From: Paraburkholderia polaris
GTDB lineage: Bacteria; Pseudomonadota; Gammaproteobacteria; Burkholderiales; Burkholderiaceae
DNA length: 64,000 bases
Assembly (NCBI RefSeq): GCF_012927345.1
Contig: NZ_JABBGJ010000015.1
Span: 1-64,000, forward strand
Direction of reading: 5' to 3'
Shown here: positions 17,852 through 25,728 of the stretch, one piece after another
Layout of the letters: each line of letters begins with the position of its first letter
How positions within the stretch are numbered: the first letter of the stretch is position 1
The notes under the pieces: model-generated
What the model was told of the DNA's origin: nothing
Databases searched by the model: none
What the model saw: the letters and a program-made list of their open reading frames with translations, nothing else
Program-made: the position numbers and the translations under genes

Positions 17852-18514
17852 TCAGGGGAGCAAGGCTGCGATCTCGTTGGCGCACGCCCGTACTTCGATG
17901 GCGGCGAGCTTGGCGCCGCGATCGTTCATCTGAAGCACTGTCTGCCCTAACGCCATTGCCTGCTTGTAGGCTTCGCGCGTCGGGATCTGGGTCTTGAGCA
18001 ATGGGAAACCGAGCTCTTCCAACGCGCGCTTCAGTTCACGCGTCAGCATCCGTTTCTCTTCGGTCTTATTCAGCAGAAAGACGGCGCGCAGGTCCTCGTT
18101 CATGACCTGGGCTTGCTGCACGAGTTTCACCAGTCCGACGCTCGACCAATAGTCGGCGGGCGACGACGAGGTTGGCATGATCGCGACGCTCGCCGCGAGT
18201 AACACGACGCCTGACACTTTCTCGGTGATGGAGGGCGGACAGTCGACGACGATGATGTCGTAGTCCGCCACGAACTTCTTGATCTCGCGATGGATCTGGC
18301 TGCCGGCTTCGGAGAGGTTGACTACCGGAAAGGGGATGCCGGTTTCACCGTCTGATGATGCACTGGCCCAATGGATCAGTGTGTTTTGACCATCTGCGTC
18401 TACGACGAGGACGCGCTTGCCTTTCTCATGGAACGCAGCCCCGAGGTGCATCGCGATTGTGCTCTTCCCGACCCCACCCTTCTGCTGAGTTACCGCGATG
18501 ATTTCTGCTGCCAA
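17852..18514 (-). CDS. parA: chromosome partitioning ATPase ParA
   Basis: 220 residues, a short ParA of the type without an N-terminal DNA-binding domain. The deviant Walker A box is QQKGGVGKST (residues 9-18), Walker A' is VLVVDADGQNTLIHW and Walker B is IIVVDCPPSI. It would bind DNA non-specifically with ATP and move ParB-parS complexes. The start is a TTG at 18514, chosen because a near-perfect AGGAGGTGAAGA Shine-Dalgarno lies just before it and no ATG fits. It is the first gene of the parA-parB operon. Confidence 0.94.
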   Translation of the reverse strand: MAAEIIAVTQQKGGVGKSTIAMHLGAAFHEKGKRVLVVDADGQNTLIHWASASSDGETGIPFPVVNLSEAGSQIHREIKKFVADYDIIVVDCPPSITEKVSGVVLLAASVAIMPTSSSPADYWSSVGLVKLVQQAQVMNEDLRAVFLLNKTEEKRMLTRELKRALEELGFPLLKTQIPTREAYKQAMALGQTVLQMNDRGAKLAAIEVRACANEIAALLP

Positions 18515-18623
18515 TCTTCACCTCCTCTTTTTAGACGCAGATGGATTTTACCTGGATGAATTCGCATTTCAATCGTTTTTGTGTAAACGCGAGAAGAATT
18601 AGCCGTTTGGGATAGGGTTAAGG

Positions 18624-18637
18624 TTTATGCGCATAAA
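18624..18637. promoter_or_regulatory. parS site 2
   Basis: TTTATGCGCATAAA, a perfect palindrome 110 bases upstream of parA, close to where the parAB promoter should be. Confidence 0.82.
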
Positions 18638-18939
18638 GGATGTGGGCATGGCGAGCTACGGCGTGGCGACTGTGAAGCGCGATCAGCGGAAACACGTTGG
18701 TGGCGTCTTGGAGATATCAGACGCTATAGGTGGCGAAGGGGGGAATCGGCTGCGCGATCCAGCACGATGTGCGGCGACGCCTTTTGATATAGCGGGGAGC
18801 GTTAGTCATTTTGGACTCGAGGCTGCTCAGCTTGGGCGGGTCTCGCCTCGTCGTATCGGTTTTGCATGACTCGGCTGTTGACGGCAAGGAGCGTATGCGG
18901 GTCACGAGCGTGCCCCGCGAGCCGTTTTGCGTCGGCATC

Positions 18940-18953
18940 TTTATGCGCATAAA
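18940..18953. promoter_or_regulatory. parS site 3
   Basis: TTTATGCGCATAAA, a perfect palindrome followed by CC, 426 bases upstream of the parA start. Confidence 0.82.
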
Positions 18954-19025
18954 CCTTTCGGGCACTACTCCCGCATCGAGTCGCCGCCGTGAGGTTGACC
19001 GCGCCGATTGATGCGTGATCCTGTT

Positions 19026-19100
19026 GGCACGGCACGGCACGGCACGGCACGGCACGGCACGGCACGGCACGGCACGGCACGGCACGGCACGGCACGGCAC
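19026..19100 (+). repeat. pentanucleotide microsatellite (GGCAC)15
   Basis: Fifteen uninterrupted GGCAC units lie between parS sites 3 and 4. The array is perfect, which suggests recent expansion and likely length variation between isolates. Confidence 0.9.
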
Positions 19101-19104
19101 GGCG

Positions 19105-19132
19105 CTGGGACTGGGACTGGGACTGGGACTGG
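19105..19132 (+). repeat. hexanucleotide repeat (CTGGGA)4
   Basis: Four CTGGGA units plus a partial fifth, directly after the GGCAC array. Confidence 0.8.
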
Positions 19133-19257
19133 CGAACTGCAGCGCGAAGTCCCGCGTTCATGCGTACAGCGGCAGGCCCCACGCAATACGCGTCGAAGCA
19201 TTCCGCAGAGCGACGCGTGCCGTCCAAGGCACGTGACAACAACCTCCCCGCCAGTGC

Positions 19258-19271
19258 TTTATGCGCATAAA
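19258..19271. promoter_or_regulatory. parS site 4
   Basis: TTTATGCGCATAAA, a perfect palindrome followed by CC, about 750 bases upstream of parA and 160 bases before arsC. Confidence 0.82.
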
Positions 19272-19430
19272 CCGAACGACACCATCACCAACAGGCGAAG
19301 CCCCTTTCCCCAACCAAATGAAGCCCGCTCACCCCACCCCGCCCAGTGACCCCACCTGACTCCCAGCACCCGCTAAAATCCCCACAAAATAGCTCCCTGC
19401 AACTCAACAAACACCGCCTACCAAACAACC

Positions 19431-19790
19431 ATGATTACCATCTACCACAACCCCCGTTGTTCAAAATCGCGAGCCACGTGCGACCTGATCGCTAGCACCT
19501 ACAACAGCGCAAACGAACCGACGGAAATCGTCGAATACCTGAAGCAACCACTCACGGTTGCACAGTTAACGCAACTCAACGCGCAGTTAGGCTGCACGGT
19601 GCGCGAGATGATCCGCGACACCGAAGCCGAATACAAAGAACTTCAGCTCTCCGATGCCACCCTGAGCGACGCTCAGTTATACGAAGCATTGGAAAAGCAC
19701 CCCATCCTCCTGCAACGACCGATCGTCGTGCGAAACGGGCGAGCCGTGATTGGCCGCCCGCCGGAGAATGTCGAAGTGCTATTCGCCTAA
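19431..19790 (+). CDS. arsC: arsenate reductase (glutaredoxin-dependent ArsC family)
   Basis: 119 residues, normal for the ArsC/Spx-like thioredoxin fold. The catalytic cysteine is in IYHNPRCSKSRAT (Cys10). The later block ends in RPIVVRNGRAVIGRPPENV with the arginines that bind arsenate. It would reduce arsenate to arsenite using glutathione and glutaredoxin. There is no ars operon around it (no arsR, arsB or acr3), so it may be a general ArsC-family reductase retained alone. Confidence 0.88.
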   Translation: MITIYHNPRCSKSRATCDLIASTYNSANEPTEIVEYLKQPLTVAQLTQLNAQLGCTVREMIRDTEAEYKELQLSDATLSDAQLYEALEKHPILLQRPIVVRNGRAVIGRPPENVEVLFA

Positions 19791-19825
19791 GCGTCGAAAC
19801 ATCACGGCTCAAGTGCCCTGATGCC

Positions 19826-20809
19826 CTAGGCTTTGGCAGGCAAGGCAGCGTCCTTCGTCACGATCTTTGTCGGGATGATGCGCAGTTCGCTGAACGTGTC
19901 GGCGATACGTTGTTGTTCTGCAAGTACGTCCGCGTCGACGGGCTTGTAGATGTGCGCGTAGTGCCGCAAGCCCGCTTCGATCACACCTGCGTCGAGCCCT
20001 TGAATCGGCGCGAGCTGGGCGGCGGCTTCGCTGTAGTGGCCGCGTACCCACTCTCCCTCTTTACCCACCTCGTCCATCACGATCGCGAGCACGTCACCGT
20101 TTTGCTGCGCAAACGGCCGCGCGCTCAGGAAGAACTGATGGTGACTCACGATACCTTCGGCGTCGGCAAGTAAGCGGGCATTCGACTGGCGTTTTGCCGC
20201 CTCGAGGAACGGGTCCCAGATCGCCCATGCGTCGATCGCTCCGCGTTCGAAGGCCGCACGCGCATCGGCGGGCGCCAGAAAAACGGGTTGGATATCGCTG
20301 TACTTCACGCCGCTCTTCTGCAATGCGGCGACCAGAAACCAGTGAACGTCCGAACCTTTATTGAGCGCGATCTTTTTGCCCTTCAGATCGGCCAGCGTTT
20401 TGATCGGCGCGTCCTGATGCACGAGGATGCCTTCTGCATGTGGCGTGGGGATCTCATAAGCGGTGTAGACGAAGTTCGCGCCGGCCGCCTGCGCGAATAC
20501 CGGCGGCGCTTCGCCGATATAACCGAAGTCGATCGCGCCGACATTCAATCCTTCGAGCAACTGCGGCCCGGCGGGAAACTCAGTCCACTTAACCGTGATG
20601 CCAAGCGGCGCGAGCCGCTTTTCGAGCGTGCCGTGCGCCTTCAGTAACACGAGCGTACTGGCCGCTTTCTGATAACCGATCCGAAATTCCTTCGCATGCG
20701 TATCCGCCGCGAAGACTGACGTGGAGACAACGGGCAAGGCCGCGGCGGCCAGCGAGGCGCCCACGCCGGCGATAAACGCGCGGCGGTTGAGCAGCGGATG
20801 ACGGGACAT
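19826..20809 (-). CDS. aliphatic-sulfonate-type ABC transporter substrate-binding protein (SsuA-like)
   Basis: 327 residues. The N-terminus has a twin-arginine-like signal (LNRRAFIAGVGASLAAAALP), cleaved near VFA-ADT. The mature part matches SsuA-type binding proteins: EFRIGYQKAASTLVLLKAHG, PAGPQLLEGLNVGAIDFGYI, GEAPPVFAQAAG, LADLKGKKIALNKGSDVHWF and the RGAIDAWAIWDPF block. It would deliver alkanesulfonates or taurine to an ABC permease, but no permease or ATPase gene is adjacent. An upstream in-frame ATG at 20875 would spoil the signal peptide; 20809 is used. Confidence 0.85.
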   Translation of the reverse strand: MSRHPLLNRRAFIAGVGASLAAAALPVVSTSVFAADTHAKEFRIGYQKAASTLVLLKAHGTLEKRLAPLGITVKWTEFPAGPQLLEGLNVGAIDFGYIGEAPPVFAQAAGANFVYTAYEIPTPHAEGILVHQDAPIKTLADLKGKKIALNKGSDVHWFLVAALQKSGVKYSDIQPVFLAPADARAAFERGAIDAWAIWDPFLEAAKRQSNARLLADAEGIVSHHQFFLSARPFAQQNGDVLAIVMDEVGKEGEWVRGHYSEAAAQLAPIQGLDAGVIEAGLRHYAHIYKPVDADVLAEQQRIADTFSELRIIPTKIVTKDAALPAKA

Positions 20810-21037
20810 AAAAGTGCTCGTTAAAGAGACGGACGCAAAACGGACCGGTTGGCTCCGACGATAATTCGTCTGCAAGCCTGGACGAACCGATAAATTCGCA
20901 TAAGCAAATCACGCTGGAAGGTACGTGACACCTCAGAGGTCCCGATCTGCGTGGCTGGCTGCGCCAAGCCGCCATGCCCCGCTACAATCCCTCATCCGCG
21001 CGCAGTCGCGGCTGTGTCAATCGAAAAAGGGACATCA

Positions 21038-22414
21038 GTGCATCTGACGACAACACTCGCGCCGTGGTCATCCCACGACACTCAACTGATCTTGTCGTGC
21101 GTGCTCGGGCTCGCACTGATCATCGTTTTCATCAGCGTGCTGAAGCTCGCGCCGTTTCTGTCGATTCTGGTCGGCACGTTCGCTGCGGGTTTTTCGGCCG
21201 GTCTGCCGTTGGAAGCGGTGGCCAGCGCCTTCAGCAAAGGCGCCGGTGCGTTGCTCGGCGACGTCGGTATCATCATCGCGCTCGGGGCGATGCTCGGTGC
21301 GCTAATGGCCGAATCGGGCGCCGCCGACCGACTCGTCTCGACCATCCTCAAACATTCCACGCCACGCACGCTGCCGTGGATGATGGCGCTGGTGGCGATC
21401 ATCGTCGGCTTGCCGCTCTTCTTCGAAGTCGGCCTGGTGATGATGGTGCCAATCATCTTCGTCATGGCGCGCCGCTCGCAGCAGCCGATCCTGCGCATTG
21501 CGATTCCCGCGCTCGCCGGCATGACCACGCTGCACGCACTGCTGCCGCCTCATCCGGGTCCGCTGATCGCGGTGAGCGCGCTGCATGCCGATCTCGGCCT
21601 GACACTCGGTCTCGGCCTGATCGTCGCGATTCCTGCGGTCATTCTCGCGGGCCCGCTCTACGGCATCTGGTTGTCGAAACGGATGCACGTGGCAGAGCCG
21701 GAAGAAATGGGCAAGCTTTTCACCGCGCAACAAACTACCGGCGAGCCGCCGAGTTTCGCGATCTCGCTCATCACGATCCTGTTGCCGGTCGTGCTGATGC
21801 TCGGCCGCACGGTTGCCAAGCTTCTGCTTCAACCCGAGACTTTCCTGTTCAACGCACTCAATTTTCTGGGTGAGCCGTTGGTCGCGCTCGGCCTCACCGT
21901 GTTGTTCGCGGTGGTGGCGCTGGGCTGGTCGCGTGGCATGGCACGCGACCGGGTCGGCGGCATTCTGCGCAAGAGCTTGCCGCCGATCGCCGCACTGCTG
22001 CTGACCATCGGCGCAGGCGGAGGCCTCAAGCAGGCGCTCGTGGTGGCCGGCATCAGCACGACGATTGGCAAGATCGCCGTCGGCGCGCACATGCCGCTGA
22101 TTCTGCTGGCGTGGCTGATCGCCGTCGCACTGCGGCAGGCCACCGGTTCCGCGACGGTTGCGACCACCACGACCGCCGGTATCGTCGCGCCGGTCGTCGT
22201 GGGCCTCAGCGCGACTCACAATTCGCTGATGGCACTCGCAATCGGCGCCGGTTCCGTGTTCTTCTGCCACGTGAACGATGCAGGCTTCTGGATGGTGCGG
22301 GAGTACTTCGGGCTGCAATTGAAGCAGACGGTTATGGTCTGGTCGGTGCTGCAGACGATCGTATCCGTCGTCGGCCTCGTGTTGACGTTCGTGTTGTGGA
22401 CCGTGTTGACCTGA
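21038..22414 (+). CDS. GntP family gluconate:H+ symporter/permease
   Basis: 458 residues with about 12-14 hydrophobic segments. Family signatures include LALIIVFISVLKLAPFLSIL, GFSAGLPLEAVASAFSKGAG, LGAMLGALMAESGAADRL, LPLFFEVGLVMMVPII, LLPPHPGPLIAVSALHADLG, ATGSATVATTTTAG and FFCHVNDAGFWMVREYFGL. It imports gluconate or a related sugar acid with protons across the inner membrane. The GTG at 21038 is preferred: AAGGGA lies seven bases upstream, and the membrane domain begins soon after. The 29-residue upstream extension is not family-like. No gluconate kinase is nearby. Confidence 0.88.
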   Translation: MHLTTTLAPWSSHDTQLILSCVLGLALIIVFISVLKLAPFLSILVGTFAAGFSAGLPLEAVASAFSKGAGALLGDVGIIIALGAMLGALMAESGAADRLVSTILKHSTPRTLPWMMALVAIIVGLPLFFEVGLVMMVPIIFVMARRSQQPILRIAIPALAGMTTLHALLPPHPGPLIAVSALHADLGLTLGLGLIVAIPAVILAGPLYGIWLSKRMHVAEPEEMGKLFTAQQTTGEPPSFAISLITILLPVVLMLGRTVAKLLLQPETFLFNALNFLGEPLVALGLTVLFAVVALGWSRGMARDRVGGILRKSLPPIAALLLTIGAGGGLKQALVVAGISTTIGKIAVGAHMPLILLAWLIAVALRQATGSATVATTTTAGIVAPVVVGLSATHNSLMALAIGAGSVFFCHVNDAGFWMVREYFGLQLKQTVMVWSVLQTIVSVVGLVLTFVLWTVLT

Positions 22415-22551
22415 GCCCGGCATAAGGATCGCAAACAGTGGCGGGAATTGACGCTCAGCTGTCAATTCCGCATGGCCCTGCCCGCTTACACTGCTTCGGC
22501 ATAGGCGAGGCGCAGTCCCGCACCTCGCTCTCCTGCCGACGTGGAGCCACC

Positions 22552-22842
22552 ATGCTTGAACTGAGACCGTCCTGCGAAGCATGCGGCAAATCACTGCCAC
22601 CGAACGCGCCCGACGCGATGATCTGCACGTACGAATGCACCTTCTGTGAAGTGTGTGCGCTCAGCACGCTGCGCAATGTGTGTCCAAACTGCGGCGGCAA
22701 TTTCCAGCATCGGCCGATCCGCACGCGTGCGCAGTTGGCCAAACATCCGGCTTGCGCCGAAGCGCATCCCGTCTCCATCGATGAAGCGGCGCACGCCAGC
22801 TTCTTCGAGCGCTACCGGAACATGCCGCCCGGCGAACGCTAA
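22552..22842 (+). CDS. DUF1272 family small zinc-finger-like protein
   Basis: 96 residues. The first 60 are the DUF1272 domain: MLELRPSCEACGKSLPPNAP, then ICTYECTFCEVCA and VCPNCGGNFQHRPIR. Four CxxC-type pairs could bind zinc. The C-terminal 35 residues are polar. Its function is unknown in all species I recall. The ATG is preceded by GTGGAGCCACC. It stands alone, 137 bases after the GntP gene. Confidence 0.85.
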   Translation: MLELRPSCEACGKSLPPNAPDAMICTYECTFCEVCALSTLRNVCPNCGGNFQHRPIRTRAQLAKHPACAEAHPVSIDEAAHASFFERYRNMPPGER

Positions 22843-22898
22843 ACAAGCCACCCGCTGAGGGCGGCGTTCAAAGCGCCGCCGTTCGCCGCAGCCCACAA

Positions 22899-22950
22899 GG
22901 CCACCGCTCAACGCACCGCTCAACGCACCGCTCGACGCACCACTCAAACC
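22899..22950 (+). repeat. degenerate 12-bp tandem repeat
   Basis: About four units close to CACCGCTCAACG lie in the short gap between the DUF1272 and anti-sigma genes. No function is visible. Confidence 0.6.
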
Positions 22951-22961
22951 CCGACGCCACT

Positions 22962-23165
22962 TCAATCGTCGCTGCCGCCTTCCCCCGGCGTCGCGATCCC
23001 GCTCACCGTATGCGCAGCCACACGCAGCAAGCGGATCTGTTTGCGGTAATTGCGGCAGCCGCTGCAAGTCGGCAGATGCAGCCGGATCGCGACCCATTCG
23101 CCGGTCGTCAAAGGGCGATCGAGCGCGTCCGACAACAGGCGCGTGATGTTTTTACACTTCCCCAT
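22962..23165 (-). CDS. zf-HC2 anti-sigma factor-like protein
   Basis: 67 residues from the ATG at 23165. The HxxxCxxC motif of zinc-binding anti-sigma domains is present in IRLHLPTCSGCRNYRKQ. There is no membrane segment, so it would act as a soluble anti-sigma or redox-responsive regulator. Its start overlaps the end of the sigma factor gene by 14 bases, so translation is coupled; an alternative start at 23171 adds two residues. Confidence 0.82.
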   Translation of the reverse strand: MGKCKNITRLLSDALDRPLTTGEWVAIRLHLPTCSGCRNYRKQIRLLRVAAHTVSGIATPGEGGSDD

Positions 23166-23760
23166 TCGCATCCTCTCTGGATAGGCCCTTTTCACTCAGG
23201 CAAGTGCGCAAGCGCAACCGCGCGCGGTAGATCAGCACGCTGCAGTGATTGGCGGTCATCTGCAGTTCGGCGCAGATCGCTTCGGTTTCGAGATCGAGGA
23301 ATTCGCGCATCATGAACACGCGCCCGATGTGCTCGGGCAAGTGTTCCAGACACATCTCGAACAAGGTCCAGAATTGCTGCTGACGCAGCGCGGTTTCCGG
23401 CGTCGGCCACGGGTGCGGCTTAGCCTCGCGCGACCAGTGGCCGTTGTCCTTGAAGAGTTCGCGATCGAGCAGCGCTTCGCCGTCGATTTCGGATTCGAGC
23501 GCCGACAGGTTCACCGTGCGCTGCCGCGCACGCAAGGTATCGACGAGCTTGTGCCGCAGGATGCCGAACACCCACGTCTTGTGCTCCGATTGCGCGGCAA
23601 ACCGGTCGGCTTGCGTCCAGGCGGCGGCCAGGGCTTCCTGGACGGCGTCTTCGGCGGCAGCGGCGTCGCGGAGTTGCAAACGCGCGAAGCGCAACAGGTC
23701 GCGCCGCAGTTGCGTCAGATAGACGGGATCGTCGAGCGGCGGCCCGCTTACTTGCGCCAT
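23152..23760 (-). CDS. ECF-type RNA polymerase sigma factor
   Basis: 202 residues. Sigma-2 region: LRFARLQLRDAAAAEDAVQE, then WVFGILRHKLVDTLRARQR. Sigma-4 region: FEMCLEHLPEHIGRVFMMRE, then CAELQMTANHCSVLIYRARL. There is a roughly 50-residue charged linker between them. It has the size and layout of ECF sigma factors paired with soluble zf-HC2 proteins. The start at 23760 follows GACGGAGC; an in-frame extension to 23907 is Arg-rich and not family-like. The target promoters are unknown; the divergent small exported peptide gene is one candidate. Confidence 0.87.
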   Translation of the reverse strand: MAQVSGPPLDDPVYLTQLRRDLLRFARLQLRDAAAAEDAVQEALAAAWTQADRFAAQSEHKTWVFGILRHKLVDTLRARQRTVNLSALESEIDGEALLDRELFKDNGHWSREAKPHPWPTPETALRQQQFWTLFEMCLEHLPEHIGRVFMMREFLDLETEAICAELQMTANHCSVLIYRARLRLRTCLSEKGLSREDANGEV

Positions 23761-24209
23761 GGCATGCTCCGTCGCCGCGCTCGTGGTTGCCGCACGTTTT
23801 CTCCTGAATCGTTGTGGTTCATAGGCGGGTAGGTCTCCTCGCGCAGTGCCTAAGCGTGTGCGCCATTCTCCCGCACGTCCCTGCGCAAGCGTATCGGTAT
23901 TGAACATGTGGCCGCCAGCAAGCGATGACCTGAAGACCTTAGTCGTGGCGCGACGGTCTTTATGACAGCGAAAAACATTATTGCGAAAAATGAAATTAAC
24001 GCTGCGATAACCAACCGTGACCTTCAGCGCATAGGCGAGACGTGCGGGCGGGTACGTCTAAAACCCGCCCTAAATACACGCCCGGATTATTTCACAATTT
24101 GAAATTATGTCTTTGTGTCTTCGGTATTTTTAGGCGGACACTGAATGGCTATTCTTCAGTCCATCGATCGCCCCAGATCGCAAACCAAACGCTGAAGAGG
24201 AGTCGCACC
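23761..24209. promoter_or_regulatory. divergent gap between the sigma factor and small peptide genes
   Basis: 449 bases without a convincing gene. At 24046-24070 GGGCGGGT and ACCCGCCC form an 8-bp inverted repeat with a 9-base loop containing GTCTA. Downstream of it is an A+T-richer stretch leading to the 43-codon gene. These could be an ECF-type promoter and a structured leader. Assignment is tentative. Confidence 0.4.
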
Positions 24210-24341
24210 ATGAAACGCATTCTTACCGCCCTGATCGCTTCCGTCGCCCTGTTTGCTGCTGCTTCGGGCGCAGCCCACGCTGCCGCACCGGCCCAATGCA
24301 ACGGCCCGGCATCATACTGCAACGTGTTCTTCGGCAACTAA
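24210..24341 (+). CDS. small exported peptide precursor, 43 residues
   Basis: MKRILTALIASVALFAAASG then AAHAAAPAQ: a textbook Sec signal peptide with an AxA cleavage site near residue 24. That leaves about 19 mature residues with two cysteines spaced seven apart (AQCNGPASYCNVFFGN). The Shine-Dalgarno GAAGAGGAG lies nine bases before the ATG, and a strong intrinsic terminator follows 70 bases after the stop, so this is a real monocistronic unit. Function unknown. It is divergent from the ECF sigma factor and might be its target or signal. Confidence 0.72.
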   Translation: MKRILTALIASVALFAAASGAAHAAAPAQCNGPASYCNVFFGN

Positions 24342-24883
24342 TCGTCTGGAAGACGCAGCCGGACACATGTCCAGCGCGAGTCTGCTGACGAAGCAGGTTC
24401 TCGAAATCAAAAAGGGGCTCCGAAAAGGCGCCCCTTTTTGCATTTAATCCAGGTCGTTTGACGCGCCTGCAAGGCATCGGCAGAACATGGCTGAGGGCCC
24501 ACGCCATCGGCGTGCGAGTGTCGCGAAACAGAAAGCGGTACACAATACGCGGCACTCCAAAGCAACACCCGCGCCCGGCGGGCAAATGCGTCTAATGCTC
24601 ACTCTTCTAACGTGTTACAGTGAGCCAACAGCTTGCAGTTCTCCTGCGCGTTTTACGCAGTCCCTCAGGCATCAGCCTCTCATCACAGCGCCCTGAATCG
24701 AACAGGGTCCTTTCCTTCTACTTCGCTTTGCGATGCCGTCGGCGTGGCTGACAGAAGCGGCCGCTCTTTACGCGCATCGTCGATCAACACTGTGTCTTTC
24801 GCTAGAACGCCGCGACTCGCCGGCGTCATGCCGCACATTCAGCGACACATTTCAAGCGAGATCCTTCACCGGAGACGACCACC
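24342..24883. other. intergenic region without a recognisable gene
   Basis: After the terminator at 24409-24440 about 440 bases remain with no supported gene. The last 150 bases are the likely promoter and leader of the next two-gene unit. No conserved RNA structure is recognised. Confidence 0.45.
24409..24440 (+). terminator. intrinsic terminator after the small peptide gene
   Basis: AAAAAGGGGC pairs with GCCCCTTTTT around a short loop and ends in a T-run, typical of Rho-independent termination. Confidence 0.85.
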
Positions 24884-25168
24884 ATGAGCAATACGATCAG
24901 AAGTTACCGGGGCCTCGAGATTTATCCACTGGTTTATCCGCACCAGCCGCGCTCTCCCGATGGCGCCCGCCACTACGATGCGGGCTTTGACGCCGCAGTA
25001 CGAATCTGCCGACGCGGCACCGACGACTCCTTGACCAGCAGCCGTGTATTTCGCGTGCCGAGCCGTTCTCCGTTTGGCGCGGCCGGCGACGCGCGCATTG
25101 CATCGGCGAGTTACGCGGAGCGGGTGATCGACGGCATGGTTGCCGGCCAATCGATCGCCGGGCTTTGA
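24884..25168 (+). CDS. hypothetical protein, 94 residues, first of a coupled pair
   Basis: No named domain is recognised with confidence. The N-terminus reads YRGLEIYPLVYPHQPRSPDG and the middle YDAGFDAAVRICRRG, then RVFRVPSRSPF and YAERVIDGMVAGQSIAGL. This looks like a small beta-rich domain followed by a helix, seen in hypothetical proteins of Burkholderiales. The ATG has GGAGACGACCACC upstream. The stop overlaps the start of the next gene (TGATG), so the pair is translationally coupled. Confidence 0.6.
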   Translation: MSNTIRSYRGLEIYPLVYPHQPRSPDGARHYDAGFDAAVRICRRGTDDSLTSSRVFRVPSRSPFGAAGDARIASASYAERVIDGMVAGQSIAGL

Positions 25169-25449
25169 TGCGCGCGCCGATGGCAAGTCAAGTTTCCAGG
25201 CGCTCGCAGGGCGCGAATTCCACGCCGCTAACTGGCCGCGCGAACTATCAGGTCGCCGTGTCGTCGCGTCGAACGTCCAGCGGGACGGTGCCGACACTGA
25301 AGGTGATCCGGTTGAACGACGAGCGCGTGATCTATCCCTTTCAGGGCCACGCGGACATGCCGTTTTTTGAAACGACCGATGCTGCTCAACTGTTTGCCGA
25401 GACGTACGGTTGGCAGCTCGTGGATGGCGACATCGCAGTCCCTGAATGA
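25168..25449 (+). CDS. hypothetical protein, 93 residues, second of a coupled pair
   Basis: Starts at an ATG overlapping the stop of the previous gene. The N-terminal half is Ser/Arg/Thr-rich and probably disordered; the C-terminal half is more globular (TLKVIRLNDERVIYPFQGHA, then DMPFFETTDAAQLFAETYGW and QLVDGDIAVPE). There are no cysteines, membrane segments or signal peptide. Its role is presumably linked to the upstream protein by the coupling. Confidence 0.5.
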   Translation: MRAPMASQVSRRSQGANSTPLTGRANYQVAVSSRRTSSGTVPTLKVIRLNDERVIYPFQGHADMPFFETTDAAQLFAETYGWQLVDGDIAVPE

Positions 25450-25523
25450 CAGCGACGATCGCGCATTTGCCTAAAAACGTCCTAGACCGAAAGTATGCTT
25501 GATTGACAAGGCAAAAGTACCAG

Positions 25524-25584
25524 TTATCCACAAGGTTATTCAGTGAATCTGTGGATAACTTTGGGTGCTACCGGGTTATCCACC
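25524..25584. promoter_or_regulatory. cluster of three DnaA-box sequences
   Basis: TTATCCACA (25524-25532), its inverted copy TGTGGATAA (25550-25558) and TTATCCACC (25576-25584) lie within 61 bases. The first two extend to an 11-bp inverted repeat (AGTTATCCACA...TGTGGATAACT). Perfect DnaA boxes clustered like this bind DnaA. It is about 10 kb from the iterons, upstream of the FMN reductase gene. Confidence 0.65.
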
Positions 25585-25728
25585 GGTCGCAACTTTTGAG
25601 ACGGCAGGGAGTCTGCGCAGCCAGATGCGGGCGTTTTGTCCCCGACGCCGCCATCCCGTGCGGCTTTTGCCTATGATGGACAGTTCGTACCCTTTTGCGC
25701 GTCAAGCGCCCCACCCAAGGAAGCGAAC

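Larger units (their letters stand above)
18515..19430. other. centromere-like region with parS sites and simple repeats, no gene
   Basis: A 916-base gap upstream of parA. It contains three parS palindromes, a 15-unit GGCAC array and a CTGGGA array. Open frames crossing the repeats exist on both strands, but they are a by-product of repeats whose unit lacks stop codons. The last 100 bases before arsC are A/C-rich with no clear promoter. Confidence 0.7.

Noticed and set aside
19008-19349. Open frames through the GGCAC array on both strands
   Set aside because: The repeat lacks stop codons in several frames. The predicted products are repetitive, have no ribosome site and overlap parS sites.
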